Positions 42,993 through 51,630 of a stretch of DNA of 64,000 bases are shown here, piece after piece; within the stretch, counting starts at the first letter, position 1; every line of letters begins with the position of its first letter. This DNA comes from NORP259 sp041398705 (GTDB lineage Bacteria; Planctomycetota; UBA1135; GCA-002686595), in assembly GCA_041398705.1 (NCBI GenBank), contig JAWKUI010000001.1, positions 62,001 to 126,000 of the forward strand, in the 5' to 3' direction. A program made the position numbers and the translations under genes. The notes under the pieces were generated by a model. It was not told where the DNA came from, ran no database searches, and saw nothing but the letters and a program-made list of their open reading frames with translations.

Positions 42993-45872
42993 TCAGCGCT
43001 GGACCTCGCGGCCGTTGACCCAGACCCGCTGAACCATGGTGCTCGGTACCAGCGGCGGGCCGTCCAGCAGCAGCACGTCCGCGTAGTTGCCGACCTTCAG
43101 TTTTCCGACCTCGTCCCCAAGGGAGAGCATGTCGGCCGCATCCGCCGTCAGGGCCCGCAGGGCTCCTTGGGGCGTCCAGTCCTCGAGCGCGGCTAGGGTG
43201 GCGTAATCGACCAGACCGGCCGCACCACTCTCCGCCATGCTCGCGAAGGCGACCGGAATCCCGGCTTCCTGCAGGCGCGCGTAGCGGTTGTTGGCGACCA
43301 TGCCGAGGTTCTGCACCTCGACCGGACGCTGGGTCAGGATCACACCAGCGACCTTGCCGCGGATGTCCTCGGCGACCAGGTGCGCTTCGTCAGCCATCAA
43401 CAGCACGGGGCGGATGTTGTTCTTGGCGCACAGTTCCACGAGGCTGCGGATGTGGTCTTCGCGGCTCACGCGCACGATCAGCGACCCGGTGCCATCCCGC
43501 GTACCGCGGAAGATCGCCAGGTAGGGATCGGGCTGCGGCATGGTCGGCATGTCGGAGCCGCTTTCCTTCTTCTTTGCGTCCTCGTCTTCGACGGCCGGGG
43601 TCGGCCGTTTCACGACGGGGTAGTCGGGAGAGGTCCGCGGCAGCTTGAAGCTGTCTTCGACACCTTTGAAGAGGCGCCGGCCTTCGAGGAACATGACCTC
43701 CGGGTCGTTCTCCTCGAAACCCTGCTCCAGAACCAGCAGCACACCACCCTCGGTGGTCACGCCGCTCAACCGCACGGTGTATTCCTCGCGCGTGCCTTCC
43801 AGCGGAACCAGGTTCGGGTGGTCGGCCATACGCAGGGTGCCCTCGAGCTTGCCGTCCGCGCCCTCAAGGATGCGCACGCGCAGCTTCTGGTTCTCCTTGC
43901 CGCCCAAGGTCACCTGGGCCTCGAAGGAACCCGTGACCGGCATGGCATCGGGCTTCTTCTTGTTCTTTTTCTTCTTGTCGTCCTTCTTCTCCTTGTCGGA
44001 ATCGGATTCGCCCTCTTCGGCCTTCTCCTTTTCTTTCTTGTCGTCGTCGGACTTCTCGGCCTTCTTCGGCTTCTCTTTCCACTCGGCGAGGGCCTTCTTG
44101 TACTTCTCGACGTTGTTTTCGTACTCCGCGTCCTTGTTCAGGAGGCTCGGAATCGCGTCGCCGGGCCAATCGACCACGAGGCTGGCGTTGTTGCGCACCA
44201 CCATCGCGTCGATATCGGCCGGCGAAGGCTTGTACGCCATCGTCGAGAACATGCCTTGGTTGCCCGCGGAGGTCAGGTTGACCGTGGTCACCCCGGCCAG
44301 CGCCACGCGTCGATCCAAGGCATCCCCCGGCTCCAAGATGCGCGTCATGTCGAAGCGCTCGTTGATGCGGGGATTGCTGCCTTCCATTCCGAGGAAGCCC
44401 ATGGTGTCGACCACGCCGGGCATGGCGGCGAATCCCTTCACCACCACGGCCCCGCCGGGACGGGCCACCTTGGCGCCGACTTCGATGATGCGACCATCGC
44501 GCATCAGGATCTCGCCGGGGCTCAGGACTTCTCCGTTGCCCAGGTGCAGCTCCTCGACCGAAAGCACGGTCGGCGGGGCGGGCATCGGGCGGGACAACAT
44601 GCCCGGAGCGACCGCCTGCTTGCGGCGCACGCTTTCGAGGCCTTCGGCCACCTTGGCGGAGTCGTAGACCACGTCACCCGACACGATCGTGGCGAGCACG
44701 GAGGTGCCCGCGTCGAGCGGGGCCCCGTTGTAGACCACGAGGTCGCCGTCGAGCCCGACGCGCAGGGAACCCACGCGGTCCGCAACGCCGATCGCTTCGG
44801 CGGCGCGGGAGGTGATGCCGTCGAGGGCGGTCTGGGCGTCCAGGCCGCCGCGCATGGCGAAGCCGGCGGCGTACCGCAGGGCGTTCGGCGACCAGCCTTG
44901 GATGGCGAAAGGCACGCCGGCGGCATTGAGCTTGGATGCGAGTTTCGGATCCGGGCGCTCGGCGTCCAGATCGCGATCGATCTCCTTCAGGTTCGGCTCC
45001 TGGACCTCGTAGATCACCGTGTAGCCGGCTTTGGCCAGCATGGAAGCCGAGTTGCCCGCGAAGCCGAGGCCCTCGATGACGAGGGGCATCTTCTCGGTGC
45101 CGAAGAGCTCGACCAGCGCGGCCACCTCTTCGTCGGTATCCGCGCGCATGCGCCAGATGACGCGCTGCTTCAGCAGCTCGCGCAGCACCTCGCCGGTCGG
45201 ATGTCCGTATTCCTCGGCAAAGCTGCCGTCGCCCTTGGCGAACGCCAGCAGTTCACGGATGGCGATCACCGCCCCCATGATCGAGCGCGGGAACTGACGG
45301 TTCTCGAAACCCAGGCCGATGTCCGCGGTGGCGGGCAGGCGCGGTTCCCAGAATCCCGGCAGGTAACGGGCGTTGGAGCCGACCGAGCCAATCAGACCAG
45401 CGGACTCGCGCAGCACGCGCGAGTTGCGGTCCTTGCCGGCCAGCTTCACCACCGCACCTTGACCCGCGATCAGTCGATCGCCGAGCCCGGGCACGAGGTA
45501 GCCGGTCGTGACCCCGCTGCGCAGGGCCGCGTGGTATTCCGCGAACGGGTTGAAGTTGTCGACCGCCAGCACGAACGGCGCCGCAGCGCGGTCCGAGTCG
45601 GTGCCAACACCGTAGTCGGTGCGGGTGGCGATGAGGCCGGGGGCGATGACCGCACCCGGGCCGAAGTCGAGTTCGCGCACGCCGGGGGGCGCCGGCACGG
45701 TTTTTCCGATGGCGGCGATCTTGCCGTCATGGATCCAGATGGCGCCGCCGTCGGTCAGCACGGATCCGCCCCCGCAGGGGTAGATCGTGCCGGCGCGCAC
45801 CACCACGTCCTGAGCGCGCAGGGCGCCCGGGATCAGCAGTGCGGCACAGGCCAGGAAGAAGAGTTTCCGCAT
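42993..45872 (-). CDS. double-module amidohydrolase-fold protein without metal ligands
   Basis: 959 residues, signal peptide RKLFFLACAALLIPGALRA. Two complete COG1228-like modules are fused. Module 1: strand 1 PGLIATRTDYG (78-88), end GSLRVGLDGDLVVYNGAPL. Module 2 begins near residue 435, with strand 1 PGVVDTMGFLG near 485 and end GKLKVGNYADVLLLDGPPL. Neither has HxH. A Lys/Glu/Asp-rich insertion (about 585-645, for example DSDKEKKDDKKKKNKKKPD) followed by a beta-strand domain (VTLGGKENQKLRVRILEG) splits module 2. Fused 900-1000-residue amidohydrolases beside a 430-residue one are also seen in Bacteroidetes. Predicted exported pseudoenzyme. Confidence 0.85.
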   Translation of the reverse strand: MRKLFFLACAALLIPGALRAQDVVVRAGTIYPCGGGSVLTDGGAIWIHDGKIAAIGKTVPAPPGVRELDFGPGAVIAPGLIATRTDYGVGTDSDRAAAPFVLAVDNFNPFAEYHAALRSGVTTGYLVPGLGDRLIAGQGAVVKLAGKDRNSRVLRESAGLIGSVGSNARYLPGFWEPRLPATADIGLGFENRQFPRSIMGAVIAIRELLAFAKGDGSFAEEYGHPTGEVLRELLKQRVIWRMRADTDEEVAALVELFGTEKMPLVIEGLGFAGNSASMLAKAGYTVIYEVQEPNLKEIDRDLDAERPDPKLASKLNAAGVPFAIQGWSPNALRYAAGFAMRGGLDAQTALDGITSRAAEAIGVADRVGSLRVGLDGDLVVYNGAPLDAGTSVLATIVSGDVVYDSAKVAEGLESVRRKQAVAPGMLSRPMPAPPTVLSVEELHLGNGEVLSPGEILMRDGRIIEVGAKVARPGGAVVVKGFAAMPGVVDTMGFLGMEGSNPRINERFDMTRILEPGDALDRRVALAGVTTVNLTSAGNQGMFSTMAYKPSPADIDAMVVRNNASLVVDWPGDAIPSLLNKDAEYENNVEKYKKALAEWKEKPKKAEKSDDDKKEKEKAEEGESDSDKEKKDDKKKKNKKKPDAMPVTGSFEAQVTLGGKENQKLRVRILEGADGKLEGTLRMADHPNLVPLEGTREEYTVRLSGVTTEGGVLLVLEQGFEENDPEVMFLEGRRLFKGVEDSFKLPRTSPDYPVVKRPTPAVEDEDAKKKESGSDMPTMPQPDPYLAIFRGTRDGTGSLIVRVSREDHIRSLVELCAKNNIRPVLLMADEAHLVAEDIRGKVAGVILTQRPVEVQNLGMVANNRYARLQEAGIPVAFASMAESGAAGLVDYATLAALEDWTPQGALRALTADAADMLSLGDEVGKLKVGNYADVLLLDGPPLVPSTMVQRVWVNGREVQR

Positions 45873-45884
45873 GGGGCCGATTCC

Positions 45885-47324
45885 TTACTTGTCCTCGTCC
45901 TTGTCCTTGGATTCCTTGCCTTCGACCGACTCGCGGCCGGCATCGGCGGCGGCTTCATCGACCGCGGTGCCGGCGGGACGCTGACCCTCGAACAGATGCT
46001 TGAGGCGCGGATCCTTGCTGCGGTCGTAGACCTGCTTGCCGTCGACGAACACGTGCTCGACCTGCGAGCGCACGCTCAGCGGGTCGCCGCTGAAGAGCAC
46101 CACGTTGGCGTCGGCGCCGGCCTTGAGCACGCCGACGCGGCCTTCGAGACCAATCATGCGCGCGGGGGCGGTGGTGACGGCGGCCAGGGCCTGCTCGCGG
46201 GTGAGGCCTTGGCCCACCGAGAGGGCCGCCTGGAACCACAGGGACTCCATGCCGGAATCGGCGGAAGCCAGGGCGAAGGGCACGCCGCGGTCGAGGAAGA
46301 CCTTGGCTTCGAAGGTCTGGGTCTCCTCTTCAGTGATCGGATCGGTCTCGGTGTAAACGAGGCGCGGGCTCAGGACCACGGGCACCTTGGCTTCGACGAT
46401 CTCGTCGATGGCCTTGTAGCAGCCGCCGCCGAGCACGAGCACGGTCTGGTCGAGGAAGCCGTTGATCTTCGCGGTTTCGATGGCGAGGTGCACATCGGCC
46501 GGGAACCCGCAGTAGAAGTAGACCTTGCTGCGGCCTTCGACGACCTTGAGCAGCGGAGCCATCTTCTCGTCGACTTCGACGCGCGGCACCAGGTCCAGGC
46601 CGTCCACGACCCAACCCTTGCCGGCCATCTTGCGCCCCTTGGCATCCTCACCCTCGTAGTCGCGGCCCTGGGCCAGCGCTTCGCGGCGGGAGGTGTCCAG
46701 GCCCTGGCGCTTCTGATCGACCAGGTCCTCGAGGTGCATGCGCAGGTCGAAGAAGGCCTTGCGCAGGGCGGCCGCCTGGGTGGCGCGCGACTTGCCGCGC
46801 TTCGGCGTGGCGCTCATCTTGATGCCGCTCTGGGGCATCACCATCAGCGCGTCGACCGTCTTGCCGACCGGCTTCACGATCGCGCCCTGGGCGGCGATGA
46901 CCGTGTCATTGCCCTGTTGCACGTTGATCGTGGTGATGCCGTAACGCAGGCAGTCCTCGAAGTAGAAGTCGACCGGGTTGAGCGAGTCGTTGACGTCGAA
47001 GAAGGGCACGACGTCGAGGGACTCGTTGGAACGGTCGGTGCCGTCGATCGAGTGGGCCTCGACAAAACCGGGCATGGCGACCATGTCCGGCATGTCGGTG
47101 ACTTCCGCATCCCACGGGATTTCGAGTTCCGAGGCTTTGCCCACCGCAATGATGCGGGTGCCGTCCATCAGGATCACGCCGTCTTGGATCGGCTCACCGT
47201 CCATGGTGATGACCGTACCGGCCTTGATCGCCTGCTTGGCCTGGGCCAGTGCCGGGGTAGCCAACACCATCGCGCCCGCCATGCAGGTCAGGGCAGCACT
47301 CAGGTTCTTCGGGAAGAGTTTCAT
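45885..47324 (-). CDS. amidohydrolase-fold protein, partial metal site
   Basis: 479 residues, signal peptide NLSAALTCMAGAMVLATPALA. Strand 1 reads PGFVEAHSIDG (85-95): His91 is kept, the second His is replaced by Ile93. The strand-8 position reads ALASADSGMES, so an Asp remains, but the strand-5 segment VYFYCGFPADVHLAIE has no His at the usual place. GVLKAGADANVVLFSGDPL ends the fold, followed by an acidic/lysine tail (ESVEGKESKDKDEDK). Degenerate but less so than its neighbours, which suggests stepwise loss. Exported. Confidence 0.82.
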   Translation of the reverse strand: MKLFPKNLSAALTCMAGAMVLATPALAQAKQAIKAGTVITMDGEPIQDGVILMDGTRIIAVGKASELEIPWDAEVTDMPDMVAMPGFVEAHSIDGTDRSNESLDVVPFFDVNDSLNPVDFYFEDCLRYGITTINVQQGNDTVIAAQGAIVKPVGKTVDALMVMPQSGIKMSATPKRGKSRATQAAALRKAFFDLRMHLEDLVDQKRQGLDTSRREALAQGRDYEGEDAKGRKMAGKGWVVDGLDLVPRVEVDEKMAPLLKVVEGRSKVYFYCGFPADVHLAIETAKINGFLDQTVLVLGGGCYKAIDEIVEAKVPVVLSPRLVYTETDPITEEETQTFEAKVFLDRGVPFALASADSGMESLWFQAALSVGQGLTREQALAAVTTAPARMIGLEGRVGVLKAGADANVVLFSGDPLSVRSQVEHVFVDGKQVYDRSKDPRLKHLFEGQRPAGTAVDEAAADAGRESVEGKESKDKDEDK

Positions 47325-47350
47325 GGTCGAAGGGGCGGAGATCGGGGGAA

Positions 47351-48571
47351 CTAGCGCGGAGTGGTGGAGGCAGCGGGCACGGTCTCACCGGAGACCCAGA
47401 CCGCAAGGACGCGGGAAGTGAGTTCGAACGGAGGGCCGGACCAGAGCACGAGGTCGGCATCTTTGCCCACCTCGACGCTGCCCAGTCGATCCTCCAGACC
47501 CAGCACGCGCGCCGGGATCAGGGTGACGGCCGCCAGGGCCTTTTCGAATTCGAGGCCGCCGCGCATGGCGCGTCCGGCCTGATCCGCCAGGGTGCGACCC
47601 GCCTGGGTCTCACCGTGGGCGGACAGCGCGAAGGGAATGCCGCGCTGATCGAGGTCCTTGGCGACGAACCAGGCGAAGAACGAACCTTCGCCCGAATAGC
47701 CGTTGCTCGGGAAGGGCGGCAGAACGACGCCGGTGCCGGAGCGCTGCAGGAGTTGCGGGTCCTTCCAGGCCTCGGCGGTACCGTCGAGCCACATCTGGAT
47801 GTCGCCGAACCCTTCCGCCTTCATTTCCTCTTTGAGGAAGACGGCGGTGCGCATGTCGATGGCGGTGAACGCCTGCACGTAGAGGGTCACGTTGCCGGAC
47901 AGGACGGCGCGGAACACGTCGGCGCCGGGGAATTCCAGCTCCGGGTAGTCCTTGGCCGCAGCGGCATCGAAGAACGCCTTGCGCCACTCCCATTCGACAC
48001 CCATGCGGGTGGTGGGACGGCGGTTGTAGATCGAGTTGGGCGAGCCCCAGGCCGGGCGGTTGCCGCTCGAGGGCGCATCCCCCATCGCGCCGCGCAGGAA
48101 GGTGCGACCCTTGAGCTGGCGCTTGGCGATGTCGGTGGAGCCCTGGGTCTTCACGATCGCGCACAAGCCGCCGACCACGTTGCGGTCGGGCGGGGTGGTG
48201 AGCACCGTCGTGGTGCCGGTGCGCGCCATGCGCAGCCACTCAGGGTCGAACAGATCGAGGGCGCCCGCCACGGAAAGGCTGGCTTCGACCTCATTGGTCT
48301 GCTCGACGGCGGTCGAGGAGTACGTGACGCGCGCGCTCAGGTCGATCATGCCCGCCGTCAGGGCCGCGCCGCGAGGGGTGTCCTCGCCGGCGGTGGCGCC
48401 CGGGGTGATGGCGGTGATCTTGCCGTCGACGAAGGTCACCATCACGTTCTTCAGGGCGTGGCCCTTCGACGTGTAGAGCACATCGGCGAAAACCGAACCC
48501 GAATCGGCATCCTGGGCCCACGCGGTGGGCAGGGCCAGGGCAAACAGCGCAACGGAGATCAGGCGCTTCAT
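47351..48571 (-). CDS. amidohydrolase-fold protein without metal ligands (third)
   Basis: 406 residues from ATG 48571, which overlaps the previous stop by ATGA; signal peptide KRLISVALFALALPTAWAQ. Strand 1 reads GMIDLSARVTY (74-84), no HxH. The barrel end is conserved: RAMRGGLEFEKALAAVTLIP, then GSVEVGKDADLVLWSGPPF, and the typical COG1228 closing strand VLAVWVSGETV. A SAHGETQAG loop stands where the metal Asp is expected. Predicted exported pseudoenzyme. Confidence 0.83.
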   Translation of the reverse strand: MKRLISVALFALALPTAWAQDADSGSVFADVLYTSKGHALKNVMVTFVDGKITAITPGATAGEDTPRGAALTAGMIDLSARVTYSSTAVEQTNEVEASLSVAGALDLFDPEWLRMARTGTTTVLTTPPDRNVVGGLCAIVKTQGSTDIAKRQLKGRTFLRGAMGDAPSSGNRPAWGSPNSIYNRRPTTRMGVEWEWRKAFFDAAAAKDYPELEFPGADVFRAVLSGNVTLYVQAFTAIDMRTAVFLKEEMKAEGFGDIQMWLDGTAEAWKDPQLLQRSGTGVVLPPFPSNGYSGEGSFFAWFVAKDLDQRGIPFALSAHGETQAGRTLADQAGRAMRGGLEFEKALAAVTLIPARVLGLEDRLGSVEVGKDADLVLWSGPPFELTSRVLAVWVSGETVPAASTTPR

Positions 48572-49746
48572 TCTTTGGCTCCTTGGGCGGCGGCCTGGTG
48601 CACGGACTTGCCGTCCACCCACACTTGCAGGACGCGGCTGGTCAGTTCGGTGGGCGCGCCGCTCCAGAGCACCAGGTCGGCGTCGAGACCGGCGGCAATC
48701 GAACCCACTTGTTTCTCCAGACCCGCGGCGCGAGCGGCGCCGGCGGTCAACGTGTCAAAGGCCTGGCCTTCTTCCATGCCCCCGCGGCGGCACAAGGCGG
48801 CCGCCAAGCGCAGGCGCACGGGGTGCTGGGCGCCGGCATCCAGGCAGAAGCCGAAGTTCACGCCGGCTTTGGCCAGGGCGAGGGCCGACTGCACACCGAA
48901 GTGCGGGTTGCGCTCGCCGAACAGGGTCATCGCGATACCGAGGCCCGACTCCTTGATCTGCGGAGCGAGGTCCCCGATGCGCGGACCGGCTTCGAGGGTG
49001 CCCTTCACCTTGTGGCGCTGGGCGAAAGCCAGGGCGCGCGAGGATTCCGCGCGGGAATCGGAGCGCAACCAAGCGCGCACGGCGCCGTCCTTCAGTCCGG
49101 CGGCTGCGCTGTCCTTCGATTCGACCGCCTTCTCCAAGAGGTCGGCGGCGCCCGGGTAGCTCGAGCGGTACCCGTTGGGGTTGACCGCACCGTTCGGCCC
49201 GAAGAAGAAGAATCCGCCGCCGAAGTCCGCGCCGGGGGTCGGATCCGGACGATCGTTGAACATGCCGCTGTCGAAGGCGACGTGCATCGGACCGCTGGCG
49301 GCCAGGATGCGCCCACCGGCGGTTTTCGCGATCAGGCCGCGTCCCGCCAGCAGGTTGTACGAAGGCGGGGTGAGCACCACGGTCGTGATGCCTTCGGCCG
49401 CCAGGCGGGCGAGGGCCGGCTGGCTTGGGTCGAAGGTCATGCGCGCTTCGACCTCGGGCATGAGGAAGCGCGTGGTATCGGTGCCCTCTTCGCCCAGCAG
49501 CGAGGTCTCCCCGAGGGCGATCAAACCGCTCGAAAGGTGACCGTGCAGTTCGACTTGCGGCGCTTGGCCACCGTCGACCTTTTCGCCCACCGCGACGATG
49601 CGGCCATCGCGCACCAGCACCTGGCCGGGCGAGAAGACCTTGTTCCCGGCCACGTGAACGTGGTCGGCCTGGTAGACGACGCCGGTGTCGGCGGCAGCAC
49701 CCGAAGCGATCGCGGGCGCGAGACTCAGCAACAGTTCCAGCAACAT
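48568..49746 (-). CDS. amidohydrolase-fold protein without HxH (second)
   Basis: 392 residues, starting three bases after the previous gene. Signal peptide LLELLLSLAPAIASGAAA. N-terminal sandwich VYQADHVHVAGNKVF and VLVRDGRIVAVGEKV; strand 1 reads GLIALGETSLLG (74-85), no HxH. A strand-8-like CLDAGAQHPV keeps one Asp. End GSIAAGLDADLVLWSGAP and VLQVWVDGKSV. TTVVLTPPSYNLLAGRG is nearly the same as in the neighbour at 47351-48571, so these two are close paralogues from a tandem duplication. Confidence 0.83.
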   Translation of the reverse strand: MLLELLLSLAPAIASGAAADTGVVYQADHVHVAGNKVFSPGQVLVRDGRIVAVGEKVDGGQAPQVELHGHLSSGLIALGETSLLGEEGTDTTRFLMPEVEARMTFDPSQPALARLAAEGITTVVLTPPSYNLLAGRGLIAKTAGGRILAASGPMHVAFDSGMFNDRPDPTPGADFGGGFFFFGPNGAVNPNGYRSSYPGAADLLEKAVESKDSAAAGLKDGAVRAWLRSDSRAESSRALAFAQRHKVKGTLEAGPRIGDLAPQIKESGLGIAMTLFGERNPHFGVQSALALAKAGVNFGFCLDAGAQHPVRLRLAAALCRRGGMEEGQAFDTLTAGAARAAGLEKQVGSIAAGLDADLVLWSGAPTELTSRVLQVWVDGKSVHQAAAQGAKE

Positions 49747-49749
49747 GGA

Positions 49750-51321
49750 TTACTCCTTGGGCTGCACGACGACTTCGCCGCCGGACACGACATATTGCAC
49801 GCGGCTGCCGACCGAGAGGGGCGGGCCGTCCAGTACGAGGATCTCGGCGAGGCGGCCGCGGCGCAGGGAACCGAGTTCCCCTTGCAGATCAAAGGCATCG
49901 GCCACGCGCGAGGTGATCGCCGCCAGGGCGTGATCCTCGGGCATGCCGTAACCGACCGCCAACGAGGCGTAGAGGGGCAGGGCCGACGGTTCGCCGGAGA
50001 TGCCCGAGCCGATCAGCACGGGCACGCCCGCGCGCACGAGGTCCCCCGCCAGGGCGAGGCCGTTCGCGCCGTCTTCCGCACCGACCGGATGGGCGATGGA
50101 ATCGACCGGCCACACCATCACGGCGATGTTGCGGCGGGCGAGTTCGGGAGCCACGTGCATCGCGTCACCGCCACCGGCGATGATCATGCGCAGGCTCGGC
50201 AGCTCGGCGGTGCCCACCAACAGGTTGCGCAGCACTGCGGCACCATCGGCCACCACCACGAGGGGCAGCTCGCCGCGGTAGACCCGGCCCAGCACGTCCT
50301 TATCGGCATCGAAACGCGGCTTACGCGGGGCCTTCGGCTCCTTGTGGCGCGCTTCCTTGAATTCCTTGCCGGACTCCTTGGCCTTCTCCAGATCCTTCTC
50401 GCGATCCTTCTTGGCCTTCTTGAAGTCCTTCTCGAGCTTCTCTTCGAGCTCCTTGATCTCCTTCTGCCAGTCCGCGAGTTTGCTCTCGTACTCCGCCCAC
50501 TCGGTGAGGTAGCGGTCGCCGGATTGCAGTTTGGAGATCAGCGAATCGACCTCGTCGATCCCGCCCACGACGTTGCCGCTGCGCTCAAGGCGCGCCCACA
50601 GGGCCGTGCGCGGCTTGATCACCATGTCCGCCGTGTTTGCGCTGGACTGGCTGCGCAGCATCGCGCCCAGACCGCCGAAGGTGGCGTTGTAGCCCAGGTG
50701 GGCGTCATAGGCGACGACCCCGGCGTGCAGCACTTCGTCGCGCTCGCGCGGATGGACGAACAGGTCCAGCGCATCCAGGGTCGAGGTGGTCGGGTCGGTG
50801 CCGCCATCGCGCATGGAAAGGGGATCCATGCCCAGGCTCGACCACGGATCGACGAAACCCGGGCAGAGCACCTTGCCTTCGATCACCTGCGCGCCCTCGG
50901 GCACAGCCAGGTCCTGCCCCACCGCTTGGATGCGGCCGTTGCGCACGATCACCGCCGCGTTCGCGAGCACCTTGCCCGGACGCACGATGACCTGTTCGCC
51001 TTTGAGGTACAGCAGCGGGCCGGTATCCGCGGGCAAGGTCAGCGGCTCGGGTTTCTTGTCCCCGTCCTTTTCCTTGTCCTCTTTGTCCTTGCCCTTGTCA
51101 GAGTCCTTCTTCTCTTCCGCGGGCTTGTCCCCTTCTTCGCCTTCGTCCTTCTTCTCGCCGTCCTGCGGCGATTTCTTGGCGTTGGCTTCCTGGGTTTCCC
51201 CCTGGCCCGACTGCGCACCTTCCCGTTCTTGGGAAGGACCGTCCTGGGTCCGAGCGGGGTTCATGGAGACGCCCGCAACCAGCAAGAGCAGGAGCGGGAG
51301 CCGCAGTACTGAGAAACGCAT
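49750..51321 (-). CDS. amidohydrolase-fold protein without metal ligands, charged linker (first of operon)
   Basis: 523 residues. Signal peptide RFSVLRLPLLLLLVAGVSM, then a very charged linker (about 26-92, for example EEKKDSDKGKDKEDKEKDGD). COG1228 fold from about 100; strand 1 is PGFVDPWSSLG (154-164), no HxH. A long Lys/Glu helix (EIKELEEKLEKDFKKAKKD, about 280-340) fills the variable insertion. End GSLRRGRLAEILVLDGPPL. First gene of the eight-gene run; spacing along the run is 3, -4, 26, 12, 26, 22 and -4 bases, so one transcript is likely. Confidence 0.83.
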   Translation of the reverse strand: MRFSVLRLPLLLLLVAGVSMNPARTQDGPSQEREGAQSGQGETQEANAKKSPQDGEKKDEGEEGDKPAEEKKDSDKGKDKEDKEKDGDKKPEPLTLPADTGPLLYLKGEQVIVRPGKVLANAAVIVRNGRIQAVGQDLAVPEGAQVIEGKVLCPGFVDPWSSLGMDPLSMRDGGTDPTTSTLDALDLFVHPRERDEVLHAGVVAYDAHLGYNATFGGLGAMLRSQSSANTADMVIKPRTALWARLERSGNVVGGIDEVDSLISKLQSGDRYLTEWAEYESKLADWQKEIKELEEKLEKDFKKAKKDREKDLEKAKESGKEFKEARHKEPKAPRKPRFDADKDVLGRVYRGELPLVVVADGAAVLRNLLVGTAELPSLRMIIAGGGDAMHVAPELARRNIAVMVWPVDSIAHPVGAEDGANGLALAGDLVRAGVPVLIGSGISGEPSALPLYASLAVGYGMPEDHALAAITSRVADAFDLQGELGSLRRGRLAEILVLDGPPLSVGSRVQYVVSGGEVVVQPKE

Positions 51322-51630
51322 GAGCCGGGGAGTCGGGGTTCGGGGGCTCCGGATCGGGGTGGGAAACTGCCCACACGCCCTCCCCCGGAACCTTCCGGCC
51401 CGCCAGGGAGAGCGACTGGCAGCGCGATGATAAGGGCGCCGGCCAGGAACCCGCTAAGGCCAAAAGGCCGAAAGACATATCTCAAACCCAGCTGCGGGCC
51501 TCCTGGAACCGCCTTGGCGGGCCCGATCGAGACCCATTTTGAGACATACGCAAGATCCCGGAAAGAAACTGGCCCCAAGGAGTGCGTTCGGATCGGACGG
51601 ATTCCGGGCTGTTTCTGCGGTCTCTAAGTC
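51322..51630. other. 309-base gap upstream of the amidohydrolase operon
   Basis: Contains the start regions of two divergent genes. A small AGGCC/GGCCT hairpin lies at about 51456-51470, and AT-richer pieces lie around 51473-51490 and 51535-51550 (GATATGTC and TTTTGAGAC on one or other strand). No clear -35/-10 pair could be fixed. The operon promoter should be here. Confidence 0.35.

Noticed and set aside
43380..47354. 1324-residue open frame on the plus strand through the amidohydrolase array
   Set aside because: It is the complement of three well-supported genes with signal peptides and conserved folds; the composition (His/Gly/Ala/Arg-rich, no fold) is that of a high-GC shadow.
48583..51312. 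909-residue plus-strand frame
   Set aside because: Antisense to two amidohydrolase-like genes; no domain, shadow composition.
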